DNA of 64,000 nt. Origin: Clostridiales bacterium. GTDB taxonomy: Bacteria > Bacillota > Clostridia > Oscillospirales > Ruminococcaceae. The notes below the pieces were generated by a model. The model did no database searches and was not told the origin of the DNA. It worked only from the letters and a program-made list of their open reading frames with translations. Position numbers and translations under genes: made by a program. How positions within the stretch are numbered: the first letter of the stretch is position 1; each line of letters starts with the position of its first letter. This document shows positions 44,919 to 54,463 of this stretch, piece after piece. The stretch lies in contig QAMM01000010.1 of the NCBI GenBank assembly GCA_003150405.1, forward strand, positions 134,274-198,273, read 5' to 3'.

Positions 44919-47474
44919 TTGATCAATGATTATTCCAATATTATACGGCGCGACATTCAGAAGGAAATGAAAAAATCCTTTTTGGATTACTCAATGTCGG
45001 TCATCGTCTCCCGTGCGCTCCCCGATGTGCGCGACGGTTTGAAGCCGGTGCACCGCCGCATCCTTTACACGCTGTATGAAAACGGCATTACGCCGGAAAA
45101 GGCCTACCGTAAGTGCGCGGATACCGTTGGCTCGGTGCTTGGCCGGTACCACCCACACGGCGACGCGTCGGTTTACGATGCGCTGGTGCGCCTGGCGCAG
45201 GATTTCTCCCTGCGCTACCCGCTGGTAGACGGCCACGGCAACTTCGGTTCGGTGGACGGCGATCCAGCTGCTGCCTACCGTTATACCGAAGCGAAGATGA
45301 GCAAAATCTCGGTGGATATGCTCACCGACATTGAAAAAGATACGGTTGATTTTCAGCCGAACTATGATAACCGTCTGAAAGAGCCGGTCGTGCTCCCAAG
45401 CCGGTTCCCGAACCTGTTGGTGAACGGCTCCACCGGTATTGCCGTCGGCATGGCAACCAACATCCCGCCCCACAATATGGCGGAGGTGATCGACGCCATC
45501 GACCTGCTCATCGACGACCCGGATGCAACCCTGGACCAGATTATGGAACACATCAAAGGGCCGGACTTCCCCACCGGGGGCATTATCATGGGGCGCAGCG
45601 GCATCCGCGCGGCCTATGCCACCGGGCGCGGGCGGATTATTCTGCGTGCGCGGGCAGAAATTCAGGAGATGAAAAACGGCCGGTTCCGCATTGCGGTGAC
45701 CGAGCTGCCCTACATGGTCAACAAGGCCCGTCTGCTGGAAAGCATTGCAAACCTGGTCAAGGAAAAGCGCATCGAGGGCATTTCCGACCTGCGGGATGAA
45801 TCCGACCGCGACGGCATGCATGTCGTCATTGAGCTCAAGCGGGACGCCAACCCGCAGATTATTTTGAACCAGCTGTTCTCCTACACCCAGATGCAGGAGA
45901 CAGTCGGCGTTATTATGCTCGCCTTGAACGACGGCCAGCCCAAGGTCATGAACCTCAAGGAAATTCTGGAGCATTACATTGAATTCCAGGCGGAGATTAT
46001 ACGCCGCCGCACCGAGTTTGACCTGCGCAAGGCGAGGGAGCGCGCCCATATCCTGGAGGGGCTTAAAATTGCGCTGGATTTTATTGATGAGGTCATCCGA
46101 ATCCTGCGCAGCTGCAAGACCATTCCGGAGGGCCGCGCCCAGTTGATGGAGCGCTTTGGCCTGGACGAAGTGCAGGCAAACGCCATTGTGCAGATGCGCC
46201 TGGGGCAGCTCACCGGCCTGGAGCGCGAGAAAATTGAGGAGGAACTCGCCGGCCTGCTTGAAAAAATCGCCGATTTTGAGGATATTCTCGCGAATTATGG
46301 CCGCGTTCTCACCATCATCAAGGATGAAATTGGCCAGATGAAAAAACGCTACGGCGACGACCGCCGGACCGAGATTATGTCGGTCAGCGGCGAGGTGGAC
46401 ATTGAGGATCTCATCCCGGTGGAGGACTGCGTGGTCACCCTCACCCACTTCGGGTACATCAAACGCCAGCCGGTGGATGTTTATAAGACCCAGAAGCGCG
46501 GCGGCCGCGGCGTCTCCGGCATGAAACAGCGGGATGAGGACTTTGTGGAGGAGCTGTTTATCTGTTCCAGCCACGACGATGTGCTCTTCCTCACCAATAA
46601 AGGCCGGATGTATAAGCTCAAATGCTATGAAATTCCGGAGGGTTCCAAGGCATCGCGCGGAACCAACATTGTCAACCTGCTTCAGGTGGAGGCCGATGAA
46701 AAGGTCACTGCAATGATTAAGGCGGACGGATTCCATGAGGATCAGTATTTGGTTATGGTCACCCGCGGCGGAACCATCAAACGGACTGAGATGTCGGCTT
46801 TCCGCAATGTCCGCAAGGGCGGTATTATTGCCATCTCGCTTCAGGAGGAGGATGAGCTTGCATGGGTCCGGGTTACCACCGGCCATTCGGAGCTGATCAT
46901 TGCCACCCGGATGGGCATGGCTATCCGCATCCGCGAAGAGAGCATTCGTCCCCTTTCCCGTTCGGCGCAGGGCGTGCGCGCTATTAAGCTGCGCGAGGGC
47001 GACGAGGTTGTCGGCATGGCGCGGCTGCGCAAAGGCGCGACCGTTATGACGGTCACAGATCGCGGGCAGGGCCGCCGGACCGACATCAGCGATTACCGCA
47101 TCCAAGGCCGCGGCGGGTATGGCTCCATCAACTATAAGGTCAACGACGTCAAGGGCTATGTCTGCGGCATCAAGGTTGTGGACGATACCGATGATATCAT
47201 CCTGATTTCGAATGACGGAATTATTATCCGCATGCGGGTGAGCGACATTAATGTTATGTCCCGTTACGCCTCCGGTGTTCGTGTTATGCGGTTGGATGAG
47301 GATGCGCGGGTTGTGACCTTTGCCCGTGCGGAACACGATGAGGAAGAGGAAACAGTAACCATTGACGCAGCGGATTTAGCCGAAGCCCAGGCAGAAGCAG
47401 CGCAGGCGGATGCGCAAGCAGCCGAGCAGCCCGAGGCGGAGGAATTTGTGGAAGAAGATTCCGCTGAAGATTAA
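44919..47474 (+). CDS. gyrA: DNA gyrase subunit A
   Basis: A 851-residue gyrase subunit. Catalytic Tyr122 is in AYRYTEAKM; the winged helix before it includes HPHGD (78-82). The residue after it is Ala83 rather than Ser, the position tied to quinolone response, with Ser84 next. C-terminal beta-pinwheel repeats include the GyrA box [10 protein letters not shown]. The final ~35 residues are an Ala/Glu/Asp-rich acidic tail. The start is TTG (44919) with only a weak GGTTGG upstream; no ATG fits better. Confidence 0.97.
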   Translation: MINDYSNIIRRDIQKEMKKSFLDYSMSVIVSRALPDVRDGLKPVHRRILYTLYENGITPEKAYRKCADTVGSVLGRYHPHGDASVYDALVRLAQDFSLRYPLVDGHGNFGSVDGDPAAAYRYTEAKMSKISVDMLTDIEKDTVDFQPNYDNRLKEPVVLPSRFPNLLVNGSTGIAVGMATNIPPHNMAEVIDAIDLLIDDPDATLDQIMEHIKGPDFPTGGIIMGRSGIRAAYATGRGRIILRARAEIQEMKNGRFRIAVTELPYMVNKARLLESIANLVKEKRIEGISDLRDESDRDGMHVVIELKRDANPQIILNQLFSYTQMQETVGVIMLALNDGQPKVMNLKEILEHYIEFQAEIIRRRTEFDLRKARERAHILEGLKIALDFIDEVIRILRSCKTIPEGRAQLMERFGLDEVQANAIVQMRLGQLTGLEREKIEEELAGLLEKIADFEDILANYGRVLTIIKDEIGQMKKRYGDDRRTEIMSVSGEVDIEDLIPVEDCVVTLTHFGYIKRQPVDVYKTQKRGGRGVSGMKQRDEDFVEELFICSSHDDVLFLTNKGRMYKLKCYEIPEGSKASRGTNIVNLLQVEADEKVTAMIKADGFHEDQYLVMVTRGGTIKRTEMSAFRNVRKGGIIAISLQEEDELAWVRVTTGHSELIIATRMGMAIRIREESIRPLSRSAQGVRAIKLREGDEVVGMARLRKGATVMTVTDRGQGRRTDISDYRIQGRGGYGSINYKVNDVKGYVCGIKVVDDTDDIILISNDGIIIRMRVSDINVMSRYASGVRVMRLDEDARVVTFARAEHDEEEETVTIDAADLAEAQAEAAQADAQAAEQPEAEEFVEEDSAED

Positions 47475-47504
47475 ATTTTCCACACAGGTAAACAAAAAAG
47501 TTGA

Positions 47505-47532
47505 AAAAGCGGAGCAAGCGCTCCGCTTTTTT
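47505..47532 (+). terminator. Terminator of the gyrase operon
   Basis: AAGCGGAGC / GCTCCGCTT with a 4-base loop and TTTTTT, about 30 bases after gyrA. Confidence 0.92.
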
Positions 47533-47594
47533 CAGGTCTGAACACCATTTTGTTGTTTGCTATTTAAATTAATGGAAAAAGGAACGACAATTAC

Positions 47595-48629
47595 ATGCAA
47601 AAAATAAAAGATTTTATTCGAAACAACGGCAAAATTGTAATCCCCGTTGCAATTTTGCTCGTGATACTTCTTGCAGCTGGCATCTATTTTATAATTTCAG
47701 GGGCAAACAACAAGGAGAAACCGGCATCTTTACCAGTAGAAGAACAGATTGCAGAACAGGAAATCGGCCTTGAGGATATTAATTTGTTTGAAGAAAAAGG
47801 TGTTATCACCGGTATAAAAGCTATGCAGGTAACAAAAGGCGCGGAAACAAATCTCGAAGATCTGATTGTTGCCAACAAGGATTATGTTGTAAGCGTTGCC
47901 GTTGATGACAGCAAGGTTGACTATAATCAGGCGGGCGAATACAAAGCAATTTTTACCATCACCTTTGACGGCGAAAAACTACGGGATTTTTTGAGTGAGC
48001 ACAACTGTGAAGTTCTCTTTCGCACAGAAGGGGAAACAATTAAAATTAAGGTTGCTGTACCTGTAACAGTGGTCGATGAAGGAATTGCAAAACAAGCGGA
48101 AGATGAGGGTGATGAGGCGCCAACAGGCGGATCGCAGGGTAAAGAGCAGGAAGCGAAAAGCGAAAGTGCAAATAATGGGAGTGCTGGTACAATGAGTGGA
48201 AATACTGGCGACAACGGTTCTTCTGGTTCCCATCCAACCCACGAACACATATGGATTACTCACACCGAAACCGTAGAGGAACCTACAACAGTAATTGTAA
48301 CGGCAGAAAAACAGGAATATACGCTTTACCGCTTTTACTGGCACAACACCCACACCTGGGAGGAAAGCCGTGACCATAACCGTTTTGATGAGTGGTACAA
48401 AAGCGAATACGGCGGCTTTTTCTATGCCATGCACCCGTATGATAAGCCGGAGGATGATCCGCTCTTCCTGGGATATGATGAAAACGGGCATGAGACCTAT
48501 ACGAATGATCATGCCATCATCAGTAATCTTTTCGAGTGGGTTCCCTGTGAGCCCTATGAAAAAACGGAGATGACCACCGTAACCAGAACGAAAACGATCT
48601 GTTCGGAATGCGGGGCAATTCAAACATAA
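47595..48629 (+). CDS. Membrane-anchored exported protein of unknown function
   Basis: A 344-residue protein with a basic N-terminus and one hydrophobic anchor (about 13-35). A beta-rich domain follows (about 55-160) and then a Gly/Ser/Asn/Glu linker (about 165-215). The C-terminal domain has many His and aromatic residues (HPTHEHIWITH, FYWHNTHTWEE) and ends with CSECG. The linker is typical of surface proteins with a distal functional head. The His and Cys content suggests metal binding, but no family was recognised. It has its own terminator. Confidence 0.6.
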   Translation: MQKIKDFIRNNGKIVIPVAILLVILLAAGIYFIISGANNKEKPASLPVEEQIAEQEIGLEDINLFEEKGVITGIKAMQVTKGAETNLEDLIVANKDYVVSVAVDDSKVDYNQAGEYKAIFTITFDGEKLRDFLSEHNCEVLFRTEGETIKIKVAVPVTVVDEGIAKQAEDEGDEAPTGGSQGKEQEAKSESANNGSAGTMSGNTGDNGSSGSHPTHEHIWITHTETVEEPTTVIVTAEKQEYTLYRFYWHNTHTWEESRDHNRFDEWYKSEYGGFFYAMHPYDKPEDDPLFLGYDENGHETYTNDHAIISNLFEWVPCEPYEKTEMTTVTRTKTICSECGAIQT

Positions 48630-48656
48630 AAGTTTTGCCGTATAAGAATAGATAAA

Positions 48657-48704
48657 ACAAGGGATATTTCCATTCATGCGACTGGAATATCCCTTGTTAT
48701 TTTG
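48657..48704 (+). terminator. Terminator of the anchored-protein gene
   Basis: AACAAGGGATATT / AATATCCCTTGTT, 13 pairs with an internal TCC/GGA extension and a TTATTTTG tail. Confidence 0.85.
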
Positions 48705-48799
48705 AATGTTTTCCTTTGTCCACCCTTAAGGACAGAGAAAAAGGTTGACGAATTTCAGATTTTCTGTCATCGTCCAAAAACAATTTGCCAAATCGGCCT

Positions 48800-49045
48800 T
48801 TATGCGTCTTCCAATAACAGAATGGAATTTTTAATGGGCGGATACGGACGGCGGCAGTTGGTCAAACCAAGAATGTAGTCTGTACTGGTATCGTAGTATT
48901 TTGCAAGCGCAATGACAAAGCTGGCTGTCAACTGATGATCGCCGGTTTCAAAATAACTGTATTTGCGCTGAGAAATTCCTATTGCATCCGCAACCTCTTT
49001 TTGGGTCAGGTCACGGTCAAGCCGTAAATCCTTAACGCGATTCAT
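48800..49045 (-). CDS. XRE-family helix-turn-helix regulator
   Basis: An 81-residue Cro/CI-type DNA-binding protein with the five-helix HTH: LRLDRDLTQKEVADAIGISQ (about 6-25), then KYSYFETG and VIALAKYYDTSTDYILGL. There is a short C-terminal extension without a separate domain. ATG 49043-49045 has GGTGAG six bases upstream; a TTG two codons earlier is less likely. Target genes are unknown. Confidence 0.85.
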   Translation of the reverse strand: MNRVKDLRLDRDLTQKEVADAIGISQRKYSYFETGDHQLTASFVIALAKYYDTSTDYILGLTNCRRPYPPIKNSILLLEDA

Positions 49046-49051
49046 ACTCAA

Positions 49052-49510
49052 CTCACCAAATCAATTATACATTCTGTTTCTGGTAAACGGTTCTCCCTAG
49101 ATAAACTTTATCTAAAAATTGGTAAAAAATATGTCGAATTCTGACGGAGATTGAAAAATTTATAAATAAGCAGAGGTTTTATGTCGCAAAAAGCAGCCGG
49201 ATCGACTAAAATTCAACTTTTAGCGTTTTAAAAATAGAAGTCTTATGGGTTTATAAAATATCATCTATCAGATGAAATCTAGAGCACCGGAGTCCGGATC
49301 ATGGTACAGAATTTTTCTGTAGAGCTCAAAACAATCGGTTATTGCTGGCTTTATCTGTAGTCATTCCCCTTTTGGTTTGTTTTTTTGTACCCATTGTGGT
49401 ATTATATTTTCACGCCGTAGACCAAGGTAAAGCTATAGGCGGATAAAATAAATGCTGCCGAATACAAAACTGCGGTCATCTGTGTTTTGCTTTATTTTTG
49501 GGAAAGCAGT
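49052..49510. other. AT-rich intergenic stretch
   Basis: About 460 bases between the divergent XRE and methyltransferase genes. No gene, RNA or clear repeat was recognised; it is notably AT-rich compared with the surroundings. Confidence 0.4.
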
Positions 49511-49540
49511 TTGACTGTTATTTATAAGCTCTCATAATAA
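49511..49540 (+). promoter_or_regulatory. Possible promoter of the methyltransferase gene
   Basis: TTGACT (49511-49516) and TAATAA (49535-49540) with an 18-base spacer, 37 bases before the ATG. Confidence 0.55.
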
Positions 49541-49576
49541 AAACGAGTTTGGTTTTTGAAGCATAAAGGAGAAAAT

Positions 49577-50353
49577 ATGGATATTCGGCTCACATTTGAC
49601 GAAAATGAAATCAACTATGATCGCTACCGCCCCACCTATTGTCCGGAGTTGTTTGAGGCTGTGATCGATTCTATGCCAAATGGGCCGAAACACGCCGTTG
49701 AGGTCGGATGCGGAACCGGTCAGGCAACTGCTCCCTTTCTTGCCGCTGGATATAACGTAGATGCGGTGGAGCTGGGTGAACGTCTTGCAGCTTATGCCGC
49801 AAAGAAGTTTCAAGACTTTCCGGGGTTCCGGGTGCACAATCTACCATTCGAGAAGTTTTGCGCCCCTGCGGAAAGTGTCGATCTTCTCTATTCCGCAACG
49901 GCTTTCCACTGGATCCCTGAGGAAATTGGTTATCCCAAAGCATTTGAATTGCTGAAACCCGGCGGAACCATTGCCCTGTTCTGGAATCGGCCCTTTGTTT
50001 CCCGCCCGGAGGATCCGCTGCACATGGAACTTCAGACAATATATGAAGGTTATTTTTCCCGGTCCAAAGCGCAGGAGGAATCACAGCAGGAGGTTTTTCG
50101 CGTGCGGGAAAATACCCTTCTCCGGTATGGATTCGTCCATCCCGAATGCCGGCTGTTTCATAGAACCCGGCAGTTCAGCGCCGAAGATTACGTTGGCCTG
50201 CTCCTCACCTATTCCGATCACCGATCCATGCCGGGACCTAAGCGCACCGCTTTTCTGGATCAAATTCGGCACGCAATTCATGCACATGGCGGAATTCTCA
50301 CAGTCTATGACACAATGGATCTCCATATCGCGCAGAAACCGGCTTCCTTATAA
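49577..50353 (+). CDS. Class I SAM-dependent methyltransferase
   Basis: A 258-residue methyltransferase (Methyltransf_11/25 type) with motif I HAVEVGCGTGQATAPFL (about 42-58) and the post-motif segment SATAFHWIPEEIGYPKAFEL that is typical of UbiE-like small-molecule methylases. ATG 49577 has AAAGGAG seven bases upstream. The acceptor substrate is unknown. It is followed by a bidirectional terminator. Confidence 0.87.
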   Translation: MDIRLTFDENEINYDRYRPTYCPELFEAVIDSMPNGPKHAVEVGCGTGQATAPFLAAGYNVDAVELGERLAAYAAKKFQDFPGFRVHNLPFEKFCAPAESVDLLYSATAFHWIPEEIGYPKAFELLKPGGTIALFWNRPFVSRPEDPLHMELQTIYEGYFSRSKAQEESQQEVFRVRENTLLRYGFVHPECRLFHRTRQFSAEDYVGLLLTYSDHRSMPGPKRTAFLDQIRHAIHAHGGILTVYDTMDLHIAQKPASL

Positions 50354-50445
50354 TAATCCTACTCCGACGGTATTTTAAGGGCAAGACTTTAAAACAGCGT
50401 TTCTATAACGGCTGAAAGAATTAAAATAAATTTACGGCATAAGAA

Positions 50446-50474
50446 AAACGCCGCCTATTTGGGCGACGTTTTTT
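50446..50474. terminator. Bidirectional terminator between convergent genes
   Basis: AACGCCGCC / GGCGACGTT with one mismatch, a 6-base loop and TTTTTT on the plus strand; A-rich on the other side. Confidence 0.7.
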
Positions 50475-50544
50475 ATATCTAAGTAAATATTAGCGGAACG
50501 GTTTTATCTTGATTGTGAATCGGTTCGAATGAATTGTTTTTCCA

Positions 50545-50993
50545 TTATGCGTTCGGAAAGCAGTGCAGCGTATAATTGGAAATAGAAAACACTAAGGTTG
50601 GCGTTTTGCTTCCATACGAAGAATCGGTCACAGAACAAGCAGCAGACCCAACCTGTTCATTAAAGGCGACTTCATAAAGTACCGTTTGTTCGTGGGCTTC
50701 AATCTTCTTGTAAGAGCCTTTGGCTGCCATTTCATTTGCCGCGCCACGCAGTATAAGGACACCGTCTTTTGCAGTGCAGGTTATATCAAGTTCCAACACA
50801 TCCCCATAAACAGGTTTCATTTCTTTGGTACAGGCAACTACGGTTCCATCCTTGCTGGTCTGCACAGTGTTGATGCGCCATTCGTATCTTCTATTGAAAC
50901 AGCGGAGACCTTGTTTGAAAAGCTGCTGCAACCGCCAAATGAAAACAATATCACGGTGCATAAAGCCCATACAAATCGTTTCAACACTTTCAT
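50545..50993 (-). pseudogene. Frameshifted lipoprotein gene
   Basis: Two overlapping minus-strand frames together make one protein. The first (50838-50993) starts at an ATG behind AGGAGG and begins MKVLKRFVWALCTVILFSFG, a signal peptide ending in the lipobox FGGC with Ser-Ser after it. It stops after 51 residues. The second frame is open to 50545 and carries a beta-rich domain of about 115 residues (DGTVVACTKEMKPVYGDVLE and on). The two swap near 50865-50900. A one-base indel, real or a sequencing error, would restore a secreted lipoprotein of about 150 residues. No family was recognised. Confidence 0.65.
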
Positions 50994-51243
50994 TTTCCTC
51001 CTCCATTGCTTCATTTTTGCAAGAAGATGCGACGTTTTCCAAAAAAGCTGGATGAACCGGTATTTTGTCTAGATAAGGGATTTCGTTAAGTTTGGAACCA
51101 GTTGTTCTAGGTTTCGGGGTGAACGTTTAGTTGATTAAGACGGTTCGTGAACAAAAATCCATTCAAGCAGCTGTGCAGAATCAAAACGGCCGTTCAAATG
51201 CGTAATACCCCGGCAAAGGGGCCAGGCTTATAAATTTGAAAAA

Positions 51244-51840
51244 TTATTTTTTATCCGGACAGAGCGGAAGGACGTCTTCTGCGGTAATTTTCCGCAGTAC
51301 CCGGCAGGGATTGCCTACGGCAAGCACACCGGCCGGAATATCTTTTGTGACAACGCTCCCAGCCCCGATAACTGAGCCGCTTCCAATGGTAACCCCCGGC
51401 ATTATACAGGAATTGCCGCCAATCCAGACATTGTCCCCAATGGTGACAGGATAAGCGTATTCCAACCCTTCGTTGCGCTGTGCTGCATCAAGCGGATGAC
51501 CCGCCGTGTAAATACTCACATTTGGCGCAAGGAAAACATTGTCCCCAATGGTTACCTTGCCTGGATCCAGAATAACACAGCCAAAGTTTGTGTAAAAATT
51601 TTCTCCAACCGAGATGTTGTAACCAAAATCACAGTAAAAGGGCTGCTCAACAAGAAAACGTTCCCCCGTTTTGGCAAACAGTTTACGGATGAGCGCATTG
51701 CGCGCTTCGCTATCCAGCGGATCAAGCTGATTGTACTGCCAGAGCAAGTGTTTGGTCTGGTCCCGCTCGGAAATGATTTCTTGATCATAGTTTGCATTGT
51801 AAAGCCACCCAAGGGCGGATTTTTCTTTTTCAGTCAGCAT
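51244..51840 (-). CDS. Maltose/galactoside O-acetyltransferase-like (left-handed beta helix)
   Basis: A 198-residue acetyl-CoA-dependent sugar O-acetyltransferase. It has the N-terminal Mac domain (MLTEKEKSALGWLYNANYD and on, to ~65), hexapeptide repeats forming the left-handed beta helix (about 70-180), and the catalytic-His segment YTAGHPLDAAQRNEGLEY. The loop IGGNSCIMPGVTIGSGS is typical of Maa/LacA. It likely acetylates non-metabolisable or excess sugars; the true acceptor is unknown. Confidence 0.92.
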   Translation of the reverse strand: MLTEKEKSALGWLYNANYDQEIISERDQTKHLLWQYNQLDPLDSEARNALIRKLFAKTGERFLVEQPFYCDFGYNISVGENFYTNFGCVILDPGKVTIGDNVFLAPNVSIYTAGHPLDAAQRNEGLEYAYPVTIGDNVWIGGNSCIMPGVTIGSGSVIGAGSVVTKDIPAGVLAVGNPCRVLRKITAEDVLPLCPDKK

Positions 51841-51888
51841 AAAGTGCCTCCTTTTTTCAGGTAAAGGTTTAAATTGGAAACCATAGTA

Positions 51889-52524
51889 TTAGACTTCACG
51901 GTGAAATAAATCACGGCTGCTGCGACCGTTTTGTTTAAGCTGTGCACGCCAGCGGCGCTGCGCCGCCATTTTGTAAGCAAAACGCGGGAAATTTGGAGAG
52001 GCGTAAAGTAGTTCTCCGCCCTTTTTTGCAAGGATGTTCCGACAAAAGGTTTCCAATGCAGCGCCAATGTCTTTTTTAACCCTCTGCCCCATCGGCGTGC
52101 CGGCAACAGAAGAAAGCATGCCGCCTCCGCCAATCCCAACGCCTTGCTTCCAGTCATAGCCGGTATGCATGCAGAAGTGGCGCAGCATTTCAAGCGCAAG
52201 GGTATTTTGGCGCGCCTCATAAAAGCCGCAATTTACCACCCCGTAGACGGCACCGCCGCTGCGGCCGGTTTTGGCCCGGTGCTGTTCCAGTGCGGCAAGA
52301 CAGGAAAGCAGGTGCCCCGGAATGCCGTCTACATAAAGCGGGAAAACAAAAACCAAAGCATCGCAGCTATCCAGCAAGGAGATGGTTTGAGGGTCCAGAC
52401 TAGGCTTGCGAAGCGAAAGGGAGCATACCTCTACGCCTGACAACAGTTGCGCGAGCGCGCCGCATAACAGGCCGGAGGCGCTGTCTTTTGGTTTTGGGCT
52501 TCCGTTTATAAGCGCGAGTTTCAT
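51889..52524 (-). CDS. Flavodoxin-fold NAD(P)H oxidoreductase family protein
   Basis: A 211-residue flavodoxin-like protein starting MKLALINGSPKPKDSASG (FMN phosphate loop GSPKPKDS at about 8-15). The FMN-edge motif VFPLYVDGIPGHLLSCLAAL and the GVVNCGFYEARQN segment are family-typical. ATG 52522-52524 follows GTGGAGGG and overlaps the previous gene's stop by four bases, so the two flavodoxin-fold proteins are probably made together. Substrate or partner unknown. Confidence 0.82.
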   Translation of the reverse strand: MKLALINGSPKPKDSASGLLCGALAQLLSGVEVCSLSLRKPSLDPQTISLLDSCDALVFVFPLYVDGIPGHLLSCLAALEQHRAKTGRSGGAVYGVVNCGFYEARQNTLALEMLRHFCMHTGYDWKQGVGIGGGGMLSSVAGTPMGQRVKKDIGAALETFCRNILAKKGGELLYASPNFPRFAYKMAAQRRWRAQLKQNGRSSRDLFHREV

Positions 52525-53018
52525 AGTTGTTCCCTCCACTCTTCAGCGTGTTTCAAAAAGCGGACGCTGTATTCTGCCGCATTGAAGTTTTTGGCGTTGC
52601 CTTTGACCAGCCGTTCGGCGGTGGCGCGTTCCTCATCGGTACACGGGCCGTAAAAGCAGGCGTGCAGAGAAATTTGCTCTGCATAGCGGGGTTTATGGTG
52701 CATTTCACCATTCACTATGCGGAAATCCGGCAGAAGGTAGGAAATGCTGCGGTCCAGCACGCTTTTGACAAAGGGGCTGAATCCGCCGTAAAAACAGCGG
52801 CTGAGCAAAATGAATTCACTGCAGGAGGCAATCTGCTTGCCCATGTCGCCGTAGGCATCCCGGATCACACACTTTCCCGGCGTCTTTACCCAGCAGCCAA
52901 AGCAGCCGATGCAGACGCGGAGACTCTCCCCCGGCCCGACAACAAGGGTGTCCGGGAGACCTTCTGGAAAGAGGGTGCGAAACTGGTTTGGTTCCAAATC
53001 GTGAAGCAACAGTTTCAT
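52521..53018 (-). CDS. Flavodoxin-fold protein with Cys motif
   Basis: A 165-residue protein with the flavodoxin-like fold. After the first strand the usual phosphate loop is replaced by a Pro/Gly-rich segment. The cysteine motif CIGCFGCWVKTPGKC (about 36-50) resembles iron-sulfur flavoproteins and NADPH-dependent FMN reductases; SRCFYGGFSPFVKSVLDRS is the FMN-edge motif. ATG at 53016-53018 follows GGAG. It forms a coupled pair with the next gene. Confidence 0.78.
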   Translation of the reverse strand: MKLLLHDLEPNQFRTLFPEGLPDTLVVGPGESLRVCIGCFGCWVKTPGKCVIRDAYGDMGKQIASCSEFILLSRCFYGGFSPFVKSVLDRSISYLLPDFRIVNGEMHHKPRYAEQISLHACFYGPCTDEERATAERLVKGNAKNFNAAEYSVRFLKHAEEWREQL

Positions 53019-53230
53019 AAAGTTCTCCATTCATTTTTTACTTTTTCTGATTGTAACACGTTGGCATTGGAAAAACAATCGGTATTGTTTCTGTGTTTGC
53101 AGCAAACGAATGGCAGGCGGCAACCGCTTCCCAAAACTGGGCAATCAACCGCATTGACTTTCCCTTCTGCCACTTTTATAATAAAAATATTGGCAACCTG
53201 GAAAAAACAATGCAGCAAAGGATGGTTTGT

Positions 53231-54247
53231 ATGAAATACACCACAATCAACGGTATAAAAGTTTCTCAAATGGCGCTCGGCACCATGGTGTTCTATTCCC
53301 CCCTTTCGGTGGAGGACAGCGAATACAGCATGGATTACGCCCTTGACCGGGGGATAAATTTGTTCGACACCGCCCGCCTGTACGGCGCATGGCACAATTT
53401 TCCCGGCGCGCTCGGCATCTGTGAGCGGGTCATGGGCGATTATATGAAAAAACGCGGCAACCGGGAAAAAATAGTTCTTGCAACCAAGGGCTGCCACCCG
53501 GATATGAGCAACATGCATGAAAACCGGGTGACCCGGAAGGATATTCTCGCCGATTTGGACGACAGCCTCAAAGCCCTGCGAACCGACTATGTGGACATCT
53601 GGTTTCTCCACCGCGACCACCCGGACTGCGACCTGCCCGACGTCATGCGCGCCCTGGACGAACAGGTGAAAGCGGGCAAGATTCGCACCCTGGGCGCGTC
53701 CAACTGGACCATGGAGCGGATAAAAAAGGCAAATGCCTTTGCAGAGGCAAACGGCCTGACTCCGTTTACTGTTAGCCAGATTGAATGGAGCATGGCCTAT
53801 TTGGATATGAGCCATGTTGCCGACAAAACGCTGGTAATTATGGATGAGACCGAACTGGCAGAGTATAAAAAAGGGGAAATTCCGGTGATGTGCTATACGG
53901 CGCAGGCGCGCGGGTTTTTCCAGAAAGCCATTGCCGCGGGCGGCTATGAAGCGCTCAGGCAAAAAGAAATAGCGAGCGGCAAATATGCGTCGGATCCGGC
54001 GGCCGCTTCCCGCAAGTATGAATACCCCTGCAACATTGAACGGATTGAACGGGTAAAGGAAGTTTGCGCACTGTATAAGGTGGATCCCTGTTCGGTGGCT
54101 TACGCTTATCTTACCAGCCAGCCGTTCAGCGTAATTCCCATCGTAGGGCATTCCAATGTGGCACAGCTCAAGGAATCTCTCGCCCATCCGGATTTGCAGC
54201 TCACCCCCTATCAGATCAAGACGATCCTGGGCGGTATGCCGCTGTAA
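53231..54247 (+). CDS. Aldo/keto reductase
   Basis: A 338-residue aldo/keto reductase. Catalytic residues are visible: Asp and Tyr in LFDTARLYG, Lys in VLATKGCHP, His in WFLHRDHPD. The C-terminal NADP-binding region has IPIVGHSNVAQLKESL. ATG 53231 has AAAGGATG upstream and matches the family start; longer in-frame starts do not. It is divergent from the flavodoxin-fold pair across a 212-base gap. Substrate unknown; it differs in detail from the one at 23533-24492. Confidence 0.9.
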   Translation: MKYTTINGIKVSQMALGTMVFYSPLSVEDSEYSMDYALDRGINLFDTARLYGAWHNFPGALGICERVMGDYMKKRGNREKIVLATKGCHPDMSNMHENRVTRKDILADLDDSLKALRTDYVDIWFLHRDHPDCDLPDVMRALDEQVKAGKIRTLGASNWTMERIKKANAFAEANGLTPFTVSQIEWSMAYLDMSHVADKTLVIMDETELAEYKKGEIPVMCYTAQARGFFQKAIAAGGYEALRQKEIASGKYASDPAAASRKYEYPCNIERIERVKEVCALYKVDPCSVAYAYLTSQPFSVIPIVGHSNVAQLKESLAHPDLQLTPYQIKTILGGMPL

Positions 54248-54463
54248 AAAGTCGGATGAAAATCACAATATAGATGTGTCCCGGAAAGATGTTCACAAAG
54301 GTTATGAAGGATATTTCATAATTAAGCGACCGAGGCTGATCATTCCACTTCAATGGCGAACGCTGTGGCGGGCGCACGGATTGGAAGGGGCCCGCCAGAA
54401 AAAGGCGAAAAAAGGCAGCGTGGGCGGATGCAAAATTAGACAAAGAAAAGAGAAGGAGAATTT

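Noticed and set aside
44991..47336. A 781-codon open frame opposite gyrA
   Set aside because: Same cause; gyrA is certain and the reverse product has no recognisable domain.
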